A DNA stretch of 64,000 nucleotides from Euzebya pacifica (GTDB taxonomy: Bacteria > Actinomycetota > Nitriliruptoria > Euzebyales > Euzebyaceae): the NCBI RefSeq assembly GCF_003344865.1, contig NZ_CP031165.1, forward strand, positions 4,345,910 to 4,409,909. The letters are read 5' to 3'. A model generated the notes under the pieces. The model was not told the DNA's origin and searched no databases. It was given only the letters and a program-made list of their open reading frames with translations. The translations under genes were made by a program, and so were the position numbers. Below, one piece after another: positions 1 to 9,841 of the stretch. How positions within the stretch are numbered: the first letter of the stretch is position 1; each line of letters begins with the position of its first letter.

Positions 1-488
1 CCAGCATCGAGTCGGGCCGGTCGCCGCTCGTGCTGGAGGCCGTGGCGCTCGGGCCGGTCGTCGACGCGGCGCTGACCTCGGCCCCTCCGCCCGAGGGCAC
101 GGTCGTCGACCTCGATCCCTGTGCCGACGATCGCGTGACCGCCGACCGCCGCTACGTCGAACGGATCGTCAGCAACCTGCTGACCAACGCCTACCGCCAC
201 GGCGGCCCGCACATCACCGTCCGGACCACCTCCGACGACGACGGGGTCACCCTTTCGGTGATCGACAACGGCGACGGGGTGCCCGCTTCGTTGGTCCCGA
301 CGCTGTTCGAGCGGTTCGTCCGCGGCCGGGAGTCCCGGGGCACCGGCCTGGGCCTTGGCCTGGTCAAGGCGCTCGCCGAACGCTTCGGCGGGTCGGTTTC
401 CTACCGGCCGGCAGACCACGGAGGCGCCCGGTTCGACGTCCGCTTGCAGCACCCGGACGCGGCCGGGACACCCGACGTCGTGGTATGA
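1..488 (+). CDS. Sensor histidine kinase, C-terminal ATPase domain (5' end outside window)
   Basis: The reading frame is already open at the first base, so only the last ~160 residues of a two-component sensor kinase are seen. They form a HATPase_c domain in the usual order: an N-box (NLLTNAYRHG) binding Mg-ATP, a G1 box (DNGDGVP), an F-box (LFERFVRG) and a G2 glycine motif (GTGLGLGLVK). This domain would phosphorylate a histidine in the missing dimerisation domain and pass the phosphate to a response regulator. Sensor and dimerisation parts and the partner regulator must lie upstream. The gene stops 7 bp before the next start, so the two may be co-transcribed. The signal sensed is unknown. 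Confidence 0.9.
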   Translation, partial: SIESGRSPLVLEAVALGPVVDAALTSAPPPEGTVVDLDPCADDRVTADRRYVERIVSNLLTNAYRHGGPHITVRTTSDDDGVTLSVIDNGDGVPASLVPTLFERFVRGRESRGTGLGLGLVKALAERFGGSVSYRPADHGGARFDVRLQHPDAAGTPDVVV

Positions 489-495
489 CCGGGGT

Positions 496-933
496 ATGCC
501 CGAACTCCCCCTGCACGGTGTGACCCCGACCCACATTCCCGAGTGGCCGGCCGAGACGGTTGCTGCCCTCGAGGCCGCCACGGCCGCCGACGACCCCATG
601 TCGGCCCTGCGCGACGTCGCCGCCGGCGCCCCCTCGTTCCTGCCCGTCTGGGCCGAGCTCGCCGAACGATCCCTCGACGCCGGCGATCCCATCGCTGCCT
701 ATGCCTTCGCACGGGTCGGCTACCACCGCGGCCTGGACGCGATCAGGGGTGCTGGCTGGCGCGGTCAGGGCCCGGCCCCGTGGTCGCACGAACCGAACCG
801 CGGCTTCCTGCGGTCCCTCGACGCCTTGCGACGTGCTGCCGCGGCCATCAACGAACCCGGCGAACCCGACCGCTGCCGCGACTTCCTGCTGCAGCTGGAC
901 CCCGAGGACCACCTGGGAGTGGCTGAGCAGTGA
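496..933 (+). CDS. DUF3151 family protein
   Basis: A 145-residue cytoplasmic protein of the actinobacterial DUF3151 family, function unknown. The diagnostic central block lies at about residues 74-108 and contains VGYHRGLDAIRGAGWRG, then PWSHEPNRGF; the C-terminus holds the conserved RCRDFL and LDPEDH. The start at the ATG of MPELPLHG gives the family's usual length; earlier in-frame starts would overlap the kinase and encode an implausible arginine/proline-rich extension. Its stop overlaps the GTG of the following DUF3052 gene by 4 bp (GTGA), indicating translational coupling. No membrane segment or catalytic motif is apparent. Confidence 0.88.
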   Translation: MPELPLHGVTPTHIPEWPAETVAALEAATAADDPMSALRDVAAGAPSFLPVWAELAERSLDAGDPIAAYAFARVGYHRGLDAIRGAGWRGQGPAPWSHEPNRGFLRSLDALRRAAAAINEPGEPDRCRDFLLQLDPEDHLGVAEQ

Positions 934-1346
934 ACGCGGGCTACTCGGGGACCCCGCTGGCCAAGAAGCTCGGCCTGACGCCGGGCATGCGGCTGGGGCT
1001 GGACAACCCTCCCCCCGAGTTCGTTGGCCTGGCGCTGCTGCCCGTGCCCGACGGCATCTCCATGCACACGCACCTGCGCGGGAACATGGACATGGTCATC
1101 GGGTTCTACGACAGCCGAGCGGAGTTCGAGCGTCGGCTGCCGATCGCCCGCCGCCGCATCCCCGACGACGGGGTCCTGTGGATCGCCTGGCCCAAGCAGA
1201 CCAGCCGGGTCCCGACCGACATGACCGAGGACGTCATCCGGGAGGTCGCGCTGCCCACCGGCCTGGTCGACACGAAGGTCTGCGCCATCGACGAGGTGTG
1301 GAGCGGACTCAAGCTGGTGGTCCGCAAGGAGCTGCGGAACGGCTGA
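930..1346 (+). CDS. DUF3052 family protein
   Basis: A 138-residue cytoplasmic protein matching the actinobacterial DUF3052 family, function unknown. It starts with the conserved GYSGTPLAKKLGL and ends with the conserved GLVDTKVCAIDEVWSGLKLV; a WPKQTSRVPTDMTED segment sits between. The GTG start overlaps the upstream stop codon by 4 bp, so it is probably translated together with the DUF3151 gene. No signal peptide, TM segment or metal-binding motif is visible. Identification rests on recall of the family pattern. Confidence 0.87.
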   Translation: MNAGYSGTPLAKKLGLTPGMRLGLDNPPPEFVGLALLPVPDGISMHTHLRGNMDMVIGFYDSRAEFERRLPIARRRIPDDGVLWIAWPKQTSRVPTDMTEDVIREVALPTGLVDTKVCAIDEVWSGLKLVVRKELRNG

Positions 1347-1364
1347 CCCGCGCCGGCCGACCCC

Positions 1365-1745
1365 TCAGCGACGCAGGATCGCCTGGACCTCGACCTCGAC
1401 CTTCCATCGGGGGTCCAGCAACGCCGCCACGACGACCATCGTGGCGGCCGGCTTGATGCTGGCGAACCGACGGCCGTGGGCGCGTCCGACCGCCTCCCAG
1501 TCCGCCGCATCGGTCAGGTACATCCGCGTTCGCACCACGTCGACGGGGGCACCACCGGCCCGTCGCAGGGCGTCCAGGGCCAGCTCGAACGCACGGTCGG
1601 CCTGGACCTCGGCGTCCTCCGGACACGACCCGTCGGGCCACACCGGCGCCGTGCCGGCAACCTCGACGACGTCGTCCACGCGCACCGCGCGGGAGAAGCC
1701 GATCGGGGCTTCGTACGGGGAGGATCCGGTCACGAGGCGTCGCAT
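1365..1745 (-). CDS. RidA/YjgF-family enamine deaminase-like protein
   Basis: A 126-residue protein of the RidA (YjgF/YER057c/UK114) family, small trimeric proteins many of which hydrolyse reactive enamines/imines released by PLP enzymes. Seen in the sequence: the SRAVRVDDVVEVAGTAPVWPDG strand region (shown here in part), QADRAFELALDALRRAGG, VVRTRMYLTD, the family arginine in that last motif, and the C-terminal KVEVEVQAIL. The ATG giving MRRLVTGSSPYEAPIGFSRA fits the family length; longer in-frame extensions run through the neighbouring SRPBCC gene and are spurious. It lies 17 bp downstream of the SRPBCC gene on the same strand. Confidence 0.9.
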   Translation of the reverse strand: MRRLVTGSSPYEAPIGFSRAVRVDDVVEVAGTAPVWPDGSCPEDAEVQADRAFELALDALRRAGGAPVDVVRTRMYLTDAADWEAVGRAHGRRFASIKPAATMVVVAALLDPRWKVEVEVQAILRR

Positions 1746-1762
1746 GGCCGGCAGTCTTGCAC

Positions 1763-2257
1763 TCAGCCGGTGCGATCGGGAACGGGCTGTTCGGGGATCT
1801 CGTCCTCCGCCACGCGCTTCAGCGCCCGGAGGCTGCGTCGGAAGATGTGGGACACGTACGGCACGGCGACGTTGCGGGCGACGAGGTCGCCGAGCCGGCC
1901 CAGGGGCGCGTCGATCTGCTCCCACCACGTGAACAACGACCCCTGTCGGCCATCGGCGAGGCGCGTGGGGGTCAGCTCGAAGGCGCCGTGGCCCTTGATG
2001 ATCGGGCCGGTGTGCAGCACCGCGATCTTCTCGCCCTCCACCCATTCGGTGACCCGCATCTCGTCGGGCACGACGAGGCCGAGGGCGATGTTGGTGGGCA
2101 CGTGGATCACCGTCCCGACGCCCTCCCGCTGGTCGCTGGTCACGGTGACCGACTGGGCGTCCTGCATCCAGGCCGGTTGGTCCTCCCAGCGCACGAGAAG
2201 CTGCCACACCTGTTCGGTGGGTCGGTGGATGTGGACGCGTTCCTCTACCCTTGCCAT
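1763..2257 (-). CDS. SRPBCC (START-like) family protein
   Basis: A 164-residue protein of the polyketide cyclase/dehydrase/START-like fold, probably binding a hydrophobic ligand. It starts VEERVHIHRPTEQVWQLLV, the classic first strand and helix of this fold, and carries WEQIDAPLGRLGDLVARNV near the C-terminus, where the long final helix closes the cavity. The ATG at the 5' end is the first start that leaves a START-like N-terminus; longer readings add arginine-rich shadow sequence. It probably forms a two-gene unit with the downstream RidA gene. Ligand and role unknown. Confidence 0.82.
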   Translation of the reverse strand: MARVEERVHIHRPTEQVWQLLVRWEDQPAWMQDAQSVTVTSDQREGVGTVIHVPTNIALGLVVPDEMRVTEWVEGEKIAVLHTGPIIKGHGAFELTPTRLADGRQGSLFTWWEQIDAPLGRLGDLVARNVAVPYVSHIFRRSLRALKRVAEDEIPEQPVPDRTG

Positions 2258-2406
2258 CGTACGGCGGACGGTACCCCGTTCGGGACCGAGCCACGCGAGC
2301 GGCCAACGAGCCGCGACATCCGCGAAGCCCGCCGCCGTCGCCCGGCACCGTGTCCGCACGGGTTCGCCCCGGGCCCCCCGTTTCACAGACCTGCAGAGGA
2401 AGACCG

Positions 2407-3180
2407 ATGTTCATCGAGCTCAACGGCGTGCGCCACCACTACGTCTCCAAGGGCGAGGGCCCGCCCGTGGTCCTGGTCCACGGCCTGGGCGGCGACCTCC
2501 ACGCCTGGTACGGCGTGATCGAGTGCCTTGCCGTCCACCATCACGTGATCGCCCTCGACCTGCGCGGCCACGGTCGCAGCGACGCCGGGTCGGGCGGCTA
2601 CTCCATCCAGATGTGGGCCCAGGACGTCAACGCCCTGATCGCCGCGCTCGAGCTGCCGCCGGTCACGCTGGTCGGCCACTCCCTGGGCAGCCTCGTCGCC
2701 CAGCAGGCCGCGCTGGACAAGCCCGAGGCCGTCGACCAGCTCGTCCTGGTGGGTGGTATCTCCTGGTTCGAGCCGGACACCAAGAAGGCCTACAACGACC
2801 GGGCGGACCTCGTCGAGGCCGAGGGCATGGACGCCGTCGTCGACAGCTGGCTGCCCGGTGCGATGGCCCCGCGCACCCAGGCCAAGCTGCCGCAGCTCGT
2901 CGGCCTGGCCCGTGACATGTACCTCCGCAACGACCCGCAGAGCTACGCCAAGTCCTGCAGGGCGCTGGCGAAGATGCCGCGGATCCCGCGGGAGGACATC
3001 GGCCAGCCGACGCTGCTGGTCGTCGGCGACCACGACCGCTCCACCCCCATCGCCATGACCGAGGAGCTGCACGCCGAGATCCCGGTGTCCCGTGTCCGGG
3101 TCATCCCGACGGCCGCCCACTGGGTCATGCTCGAGCAGCCCGACGCGTTGTCGGCCGCCATCCTCGAGTACCTCACCTGA
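2407..3180 (+). CDS. Alpha/beta hydrolase
   Basis: A 257-residue single-domain alpha/beta hydrolase. Visible elements: the oxyanion-hole strand VVLVHGLGG (about residues 22-30), LDLRGHGRSD, the nucleophile elbow GHSLGS with the catalytic serine, a cap domain, the acid strand LLVVGDHDRSTP and the catalytic histidine in TAAHWVMLEQP. This arrangement is typical of esterases, lactonases and C-C bond hydrolases; substrate cannot be deduced. It is divergent from the SRPBCC gene with a 149-bp gap. No signal peptide, so cytoplasmic. Confidence 0.88.
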   Translation: MFIELNGVRHHYVSKGEGPPVVLVHGLGGDLHAWYGVIECLAVHHHVIALDLRGHGRSDAGSGGYSIQMWAQDVNALIAALELPPVTLVGHSLGSLVAQQAALDKPEAVDQLVLVGGISWFEPDTKKAYNDRADLVEAEGMDAVVDSWLPGAMAPRTQAKLPQLVGLARDMYLRNDPQSYAKSCRALAKMPRIPREDIGQPTLLVVGDHDRSTPIAMTEELHAEIPVSRVRVIPTAAHWVMLEQPDALSAAILEYLT

Positions 3181-3333
3181 GGCCGGCACGAGGGTCGGCT
3201 GGACCCCCGAGCGCAGAGGAGCCCGTGACCAGAAGGGACTGACCCGAAGTGACCATCTTCGGGTTTGGTCCTCTCGTTGGATGTCCAACCTGTCGATACG
3301 AGGTGAGACGACACCCACCTCGAAGGACCAGCC

Positions 3334-3681
3334 ATGGACTACCTGGACGAGCTGTACGGCCACCTGACCTCGGGCGACCCCGCCCTCGGTGCCGCGCTTG
3401 CCGAGGGACGTCCGGCGGACATCGTCCGGCTGAGCCGCTTGCTGCGCCACACGCCGTTGCACGTGCTCACCCGCAATCGCTCCGGCCTGGTCGACGCGCT
3501 GCAGCACGTCCCCCATCTGCACGATGTGCTGCGCGCCACCTGGTCACGACAGGACGCCGCCACCACCTCGCTGGTGTTCGCCTGGGTCGAGCAGGCCCGG
3601 CTGCGCGAAGGTCGCTCGTCCGGCCGCGCGACCGCCGTCGTGCAGTGGATGCAGGAGCGGGAGCTGGCCGCGGCCGCCTGA
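3334..3681 (+). CDS. Hypothetical protein, 115 aa
   Basis: I do not recognise this gene. It encodes a soluble 115-residue protein, mostly helical, rich in Leu, Ala and Arg, with no TM segment, cysteine pair or catalytic motif. Start context supports it: the ATG follows an AAGGA-like sequence (cgaaggaccagccATG). Codon use with high GC at third positions fits a real gene. It stands alone, 150 bp after the hydrolase and convergent with the RDD gene 40 bp away. Confidence 0.6.
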   Translation: MDYLDELYGHLTSGDPALGAALAEGRPADIVRLSRLLRHTPLHVLTRNRSGLVDALQHVPHLHDVLRATWSRQDAATTSLVFAWVEQARLREGRSSGRATAVVQWMQERELAAAA

Positions 3682-3721
3682 CCCCGGCCACCCGCCGCGC
3701 CCGGACCAGCCGGTCACCGGC

Positions 3722-4570
3722 TCACCCAGGGGCGAACGGGTCGACGATGTCCGGTGCCGTCGGGACGGGCGTCGTGTCGCGTTGCTGGACCAACGCCGCA
3801 GCGCACACGAGCAACGCCTCCGGATGCATGCCCGCTGGCCGCCGGTGTCGCATCCGCTGCGCGATGGTTGCCGCCACCTCCTCCCCGATCCGCTGCCGCT
3901 GATCCGCGGCGAAGGAACCGGAGCGCAGCAGGAACGTCCGCACCAACGAGTAGTCCTCCCCGTCGAGGCCCGACACGTCAAGGGTGCGCGCATATCCCAC
4001 GAGCGCCGGCGGGACCTGCCACCTGACGGGTTGGTCGACCACGCCACGGCGAACCCGGTCGCGGATCACGACGGTGCCGGCCGCCAGGTCCCCGAGCCGT
4101 TGGTTCCGCGACGTCACCAGCGAGGTCACGATCGCCGGGATGCCCAGCAGCAGGTAGAAGTCGACCAGCGCCAGCAGCCACCGGATCGAGGCATGGCGGA
4201 ACCGGACGGTCCCGCCGTCGACGGTGACGACCCGCAACCCCAGCAGCGCCTTGCCGGGTGTCCGCCCGCGCAGCAGCACCTCGCACGCCACGGGCACCCC
4301 CCACAGGATCGCGAAGTTCAGCAGCAGGAACGCCACGATCGCGAGCCAACCGGGGCCACCGTCGAGGCCCAGGCCGAAGCCGACCCCGACCGCCAGGACC
4401 GCGGCCAGGACCACGGCGTACTGCAGCGTGAACAGGATGACCAGGTCGACCAGGATGGCCAGGCTGCGGGACCCCAGGTCGGCCAGCGGCAGGTCGATGG
4501 TCACCGCCTCGGGCGTGACCAGGGCGGCCCGCCGCCGGCTGGCGCCGACGGGGCTCGGCACGACGCTCAC
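3722..4570 (-). CDS. RDD-family membrane protein
   Basis: A 282-residue protein with an N-terminal RDD domain: the name-giving Arg-Asp positions are represented by SRSLAILVDLVI (about residues 34-45), followed by TM segments near 40-67, 75-95 and 130-150, and the GRTPGKALLGLRVV motif between them. A soluble C-terminal ~90 residues follows. RDD proteins are small membrane proteins; some have been linked to ion transport. It begins 10 bp after the acyl-CoA ligase gene, with a GTG start. Actinobacterial genomes often place an RDD gene beside SpoIIM-, DUF58- and MoxR-type genes, as here. Confidence 0.85.
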   Translation of the reverse strand: MSVVPSPVGASRRRAALVTPEAVTIDLPLADLGSRSLAILVDLVILFTLQYAVVLAAVLAVGVGFGLGLDGGPGWLAIVAFLLLNFAILWGVPVACEVLLRGRTPGKALLGLRVVTVDGGTVRFRHASIRWLLALVDFYLLLGIPAIVTSLVTSRNQRLGDLAAGTVVIRDRVRRGVVDQPVRWQVPPALVGYARTLDVSGLDGEDYSLVRTFLLRSGSFAADQRQRIGEEVAATIAQRMRHRRPAGMHPEALLVCAAALVQQRDTTPVPTAPDIVDPFAPG

Positions 4571-4580
4571 GCGAGTCCCC

Positions 4581-6401
4581 TCACGAGTCGTACAGCGCCT
4601 CGATCTGATCGCTGTACGTGGCGTGCACGCCCCGCCGCTTGAGCTTCATGGTGGCCGTCAGCTGTGCCGAGTCGGGCACCCAGTCGTCGCCGAGCACCGT
4701 CCACTTCTTGATCTGCTCGACGTTGTTGAAGCCCTTGATGACCTCGCGCACGCCGCGGTCGATCTCCTCCAGCACCATCGGGTCCTCGGCGAGGGCGGCC
4801 AGCGAACGGTCCTCGATGCCCTTGTCCAGCGCCCAGCCGGGGGCCGCGTCGGGGTCGAGGACCAGCAGGGCGGTCAGGAACGGCCGGTCGTCACCGATGA
4901 CGCAGGCCTGTCCGACCAGCGGCAGGGACTTCAGCATCGCCTCGATGTTGGCCGGCGAGACGTTCTTGCCGCCTGCGGTGATGATCAGCTCCTTCTTGCG
5001 GTCCACGATCGAGAGGTACCCCTCGTCGTCGAACTCGCCGATGTCACCGGTGTGCAGCCAGCCGTCGTCGTCGAAGGCCTCGGCGGTCCGTTCGGGGTCC
5101 TTGTAGTAGCCGCGGGTGACGATGGGGCCGCGGCACAGGACCTCCCCGTCCTCCGCCAGCACGACCTCGGTGCCAGGAAGGGCCCGGCCGACCGCGCGGC
5201 GCTTGACCCGGTAGGGGTCCCACGTCATGCCCCCCGTGTTCTCGCTCATGCCGTAGATCTCGCTGAACGGCACCCCGATGCCACGCATGAAGTCGAACAC
5301 GAAACCGGGCAGCGGCGCTGCGCCGGTGAAGGCCATGCGCATCTCGTCCAGGCCCACCATGGTCCGCAGCGGGGCGAACGCCACCGCGTCGACCTGCTGG
5401 TGCATGGCGGCGAGCTCGGGCGGAACGGGCTGGTCGTCGGCCTCCAGCGCAGCGACCTTCTGCCCGACCTGCAGCGCCTGCTCGAACTTCTCCGCGGAGT
5501 CCCCACCCTTGGCCGCGACCGCGGCGAGGATGCCCGACCGGAGCTTCTCGAAGACCCGGGGCGGACCGAAGAGCACCTGGGGCCGAACGGCCACCATGTA
5601 GGGCAGCAGCGCGGTCGGGTCGGGGCAGGTGGTGACGACGTGCCGCTGGCGAAGCCAGCCGTAGTGGCTGACCATCCGCTCGGCGATGTGGGCCATCGGC
5701 AGGTAGCTGACCATCCGCTGGCCGGTCCGATCCTCCTCGCGCAGCAGGCCGAACGTGGCCTGCCCGGCGGCGCAGATGTTGGTGTGGTCAAGCATCACCC
5801 CCTTCGGCTGGCCGGTGGTACCGGAGGTGTAGATGAGGGTGACGACGTCATCGGGCTGGCTGGCGGCCACGGCCGACTCGACGTCGACGGGGTCGCCCTC
5901 CAGCAACGAGGCGAACGACAGCACGTCGTCGGGACGCAGGTCCTCCGGGTCGTCGACCACGACGACGTGCTCGAGGTCGGGCAGCTGCCCGCGGACCTTC
6001 AGGAGCCGCTCGAGGAACTCGACGTCGTCACAGATGACGGCCTTGGCCTCCATGTGGCCGAGCAGGTACTCGACCTGCTCGGGTGCCGAGGAGTTGTAGA
6101 TCGACACGGTCTTGGCGCGGCACAGCAACCCGCCGAGGTCCGCCACGTGGAACTCGGGTCGGTTGCGCAGGAACAGCGCGACGCTGTCGCCGGGTTCGAT
6201 GCCCCAGCTGCGGAAGGTCCCGGCGATCCGGCTGGCACGGTCCAGCACCTGTGCCCAGCTCCACTGCTGCCAGGCATCCCCGTCCTTCCAGCGAAGCGCC
6301 ACGTCGTCGGGCTGCTCCGCGGCGGCGTCCAGCAGCCACTGCCCGACGGTCTGGCCCTCGATGTCCTCGAGCAGCTGCTCGCGTGTCAACGTCTCCGGCA
6401 T
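4581..6401 (-). CDS. Long-chain acyl-CoA synthetase (AMP-dependent ligase)
   Basis: A 606-residue ANL-superfamily ligase that activates a carboxylic acid, most likely a long-chain fatty acid, to acyl-AMP and then acyl-CoA. Motifs in order: A3 phosphate loop YTSGTTGQPKGV (191-202), the A5 motif YGMSENTGG, A7 TGDIGEF (from ~451), A8 DRKKELIITAGGKNVSP (from ~467) and an A10-like TATMKLKR whose lysine near 586 would be catalytic. Overall length matches FadD15/FACS enzymes. It lies between the RDD gene and the divergent SpoIIM-like gene, interrupting a pair that is usually adjacent. Confidence 0.9.
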   Translation of the reverse strand: MPETLTREQLLEDIEGQTVGQWLLDAAAEQPDDVALRWKDGDAWQQWSWAQVLDRASRIAGTFRSWGIEPGDSVALFLRNRPEFHVADLGGLLCRAKTVSIYNSSAPEQVEYLLGHMEAKAVICDDVEFLERLLKVRGQLPDLEHVVVVDDPEDLRPDDVLSFASLLEGDPVDVESAVAASQPDDVVTLIYTSGTTGQPKGVMLDHTNICAAGQATFGLLREEDRTGQRMVSYLPMAHIAERMVSHYGWLRQRHVVTTCPDPTALLPYMVAVRPQVLFGPPRVFEKLRSGILAAVAAKGGDSAEKFEQALQVGQKVAALEADDQPVPPELAAMHQQVDAVAFAPLRTMVGLDEMRMAFTGAAPLPGFVFDFMRGIGVPFSEIYGMSENTGGMTWDPYRVKRRAVGRALPGTEVVLAEDGEVLCRGPIVTRGYYKDPERTAEAFDDDGWLHTGDIGEFDDEGYLSIVDRKKELIITAGGKNVSPANIEAMLKSLPLVGQACVIGDDRPFLTALLVLDPDAAPGWALDKGIEDRSLAALAEDPMVLEEIDRGVREVIKGFNNVEQIKKWTVLGDDWVPDSAQLTATMKLKRRGVHATYSDQIEALYDS

Positions 6402-6497
6402 CCCTGGTGTCCTCCAACGGTTCGGCTCCTGACCGGAGTCACCCTAGAGCAGGGCCGTTCCGCAGGGAACGGGTTGTTCGGGATAGGGTGCGCGGCG

Positions 6498-7514
6498 ATG
6501 AACCTGGACCGCTTCGTCGCCGCACACGCCCCGATGTGGGAGCGGCTGGACGAGGCAGCCCGTCGGGACCCGGCGTCGATGTCGGCCTCCGAGATCCGCC
6601 AGCTCGTCGGGGACTACCAGCGGACGGCCACGCACCTGTCAACGGCCCGGACGACGCTGCGCGACCCGGAGCTGACGCTGCGCCTGTCCCAGCTGGTGGC
6701 CAGGGCGGGTGCCACGGTCCACGGCACCCGGCCGCGCAGCTGGCAGCTCGTCGCCAGGTTCTTCACCGAGACCTTCCCGGCCGCGATGTGGCACCAGCGC
6801 TGGCCGATCGGCGTGGCCAGCAGCATCTTCCTGGTCGTGGCGTTCGGCTTGGGGGCCTGGACGGCAACATCGCCCGCGGCGCTGGATGCGGCCATCCCCC
6901 CGGCGGTCCAGGACGCCCTGATCGCTGGCGACTTCGTGGAGTACTACTCCGACCGACCGTCGGGGCAGTTCTTCGCCGAGGTCGGCTTCAACAACATCCA
7001 GGTGGGCTTCGGGGCCTTCGCCGGCGGCATCCTCGCCTGCCTGCCCACGGTCCTGCTGCTGGGCCTGAACGCCGCCAACGTGGGGTTCGCCGGCGGGTTG
7101 TTCCACGCCAACGGGGTGGCGGAGGTGTTCTGGGGGTTCATCACCCCCCACGGGCTGCTGGAGCTGACGGCGATCTTCGTCGCCGCGGGCACGGGGCTTG
7201 CGCTCGGATGGTCGTGGATCGACCCGGGCGACCGGCGTCGGGCCGAGTCCCTGCAGGACCAGGCCAGCCGGGCCATCACCATCGTCGGCGGCCTCATCGT
7301 GGTGTTCGGCGTGGCCGCGCTGATCGAGGGGTTCGTGACCGGGGCACCCCTCCCGACCTGGTTGCGGGTCGGCGTCGGCGTGCTGGCGGAGGGTGCGTTC
7401 CTGGCCTTCGCGTGGGTGTACGGACGCCAGGCCGCCTCCCGAGGCCTGACCGGGACACTGCGCCAGGCCGAGCGGGCCACCTGGGAGTCCGTCACCCGAC
7501 CCGCGACGATCTGA
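6498..7514 (+). CDS. Stage II sporulation protein M-like (SpoIIM/DUF95) membrane protein
   Basis: A 338-residue multi-pass membrane protein of the SpoIIM/DUF95 family. It starts with a cytoplasmic helical part (MNLDRFVAAHAPMWERL) and has TM segments around residues 113-132, 168-190, 195-220, 255-278 and 288-305. The conserved segment VGFNNIQVGFGAFAGGI and FWGFITPHGLLELTAIF are family hallmarks. In non-sporulating actinobacteria these proteins accompany MoxR/DUF58 clusters and their role is unclear. The ATG chosen is the first that gives the family N-terminus; upstream in-frame sequence is antisense to the acyl-CoA ligase. Convergent with the DUF58 gene. Confidence 0.86.
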   Translation: MNLDRFVAAHAPMWERLDEAARRDPASMSASEIRQLVGDYQRTATHLSTARTTLRDPELTLRLSQLVARAGATVHGTRPRSWQLVARFFTETFPAAMWHQRWPIGVASSIFLVVAFGLGAWTATSPAALDAAIPPAVQDALIAGDFVEYYSDRPSGQFFAEVGFNNIQVGFGAFAGGILACLPTVLLLGLNAANVGFAGGLFHANGVAEVFWGFITPHGLLELTAIFVAAGTGLALGWSWIDPGDRRRAESLQDQASRAITIVGGLIVVFGVAALIEGFVTGAPLPTWLRVGVGVLAEGAFLAFAWVYGRQAASRGLTGTLRQAERATWESVTRPATI

Positions 7515-7532
7515 CGGCCAGCGGTCGGCCGG

Positions 7533-8878
7533 TCACAGCGCCCCTGCCGCCTTGAGGTCGAGGTAGGCATCGACGATCCGTCCGGGCAGCAGCGTCGGCA
7601 CGGCGTCGACGACGGTCGCACCGCCGGTCTGCAGGACCCGCGCGGTTCGGCGCCGTGTGGCCTCCGCCTCGACAGCCGCGGCCATCCGGTAGGCGGCCGT
7701 GGGATCACGAGGTGCGTCGACGGCCCACGATCCGACCGAGGGGTCGGCGGGTGCGGCGACGAGCACGAGGTGTCGTCGACCGAGCAGTGGCAGCGCCGGG
7801 GCCAGGGACTCGTGGACCGGACCGGCGGCGAGGTCGGTCAGCACCACGACCAGCGCGCGGCGACGGTAGCGGGCGAGCGCCTCGCCGAACGCGCCGCGGT
7901 AGTCCGGTTCCACGAGCTCTGGTTCGATGTCGGCGAGGGCCTGTACCAGCCGCGTCATCTGGGCGTTGCCCCCTCGCGGCGGCAGCGTGCCGGTGACCAC
8001 ATCGGAGAAGGTCACCAGCCCGACGCGGTCGCCGAGGCCCGTGGCGATGCGGGTCAGCGCCATGGCGGCGTCCATCGCGTGCTCCAGGCGGGGGGCACGT
8101 CCCAGCAGCTCCGGGCCGTCGTGGCGATCGTCGATCGGTCGTCGGCCCATGCGTCCGGCCATGGTCCGCCCGTGGTCGAGCAGGATCAGGACGTGCTGGT
8201 TCCGCTCGGCACGGTAGGTCCGCACGATCGGCCGCAGGGCCCTGGCGGTGGCGGCCCAGTCGATGCGACGGGTCTCGTCATCGGGGGTGTAGTCGCGCAA
8301 CGACTCGAAGTCGGTGCCCTGGCCGCGCAGGCGGACCGTCCGGACGCCCTCGCTGAGGCGCAACGCCCGATGCAGCCGGAGCTCGGTCTCCTGGCGGCTG
8401 GGGAAGGCGGGGTGGACCCGGACCCGCGTGTGCACGGGCAGGCTGCGCTGGCGGTCGACCAGCCCGAGCGGGCCGCGCGATCGGACGGTGATCGTCGCCA
8501 GGTCGTGCACGCCGCGCCGAGCCGGCCGCACGGTCCCGTCAGCATGCACCCGCGCACCGGCCGGCACCACGAGGCGGGCCCGCCGATCGACCGCACGCAG
8601 GCTCTCGGGCAGGGCGTCGGCCAGGTGCACCCGTGCACGTCGGCGAGTGGGGTTGGTGACCACCCATCGCAGGCGCGCATCGGTGTCGATGACCAGCACC
8701 GGATCCACCTCGCGCTGGACCTCCATCCGGCGGGGCGACACCGCGAGGACGACGTCGACGACGACCGCGACGAGGACGGCCACGTTGCCCAGCACCCAGA
8801 CGCCCGCGCCCCACGTGCCCATCGGCAGCACGACGAGACCCACCGCGAGGAGGGCCGCCGGCAGCCGTCGGGTGGGGA

Positions 8879-8882
<4 letters not shown>
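7533..8882 (-). CDS. DUF58 domain-containing protein
   Basis: A 449-residue protein with two N-terminal TM helices (about 8-48) and a DUF58 domain. The signature block lies at 191-213 (DFESLRDYTPDDETRRIDW), followed by a von Willebrand A-like fold whose MIDAS-like motif reads DHGRT (236-240) instead of the canonical DxSxS. DUF58 proteins are encoded with MoxR AAA ATPases and are thought to act together in assembly or metal insertion. The GTG start overlaps the stop of the MoxR gene by 4 bp, which fixes this start and implies coupling. Longer in-frame readings run through moxR and are rejected. Confidence 0.88.

Positions 8883-9833
<951 letters not shown>

Positions 9834-9841
<8 letters not shown>

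Noticed and set aside
1365-2423. 352-codon frame covering both RidA and SRPBCC genes on the minus strand
   Set aside because: Only its last 126 residues match RidA; the rest is the shifted frame of the SRPBCC gene.
4224-6497. Long open frame in front of the SpoIIM-like gene that would extend it by ~750 residues
   Set aside because: It is the antisense of the acyl-CoA ligase; GC-rich DNA leaves antisense frames open. The family N-terminus starts at the ATG at 6498.
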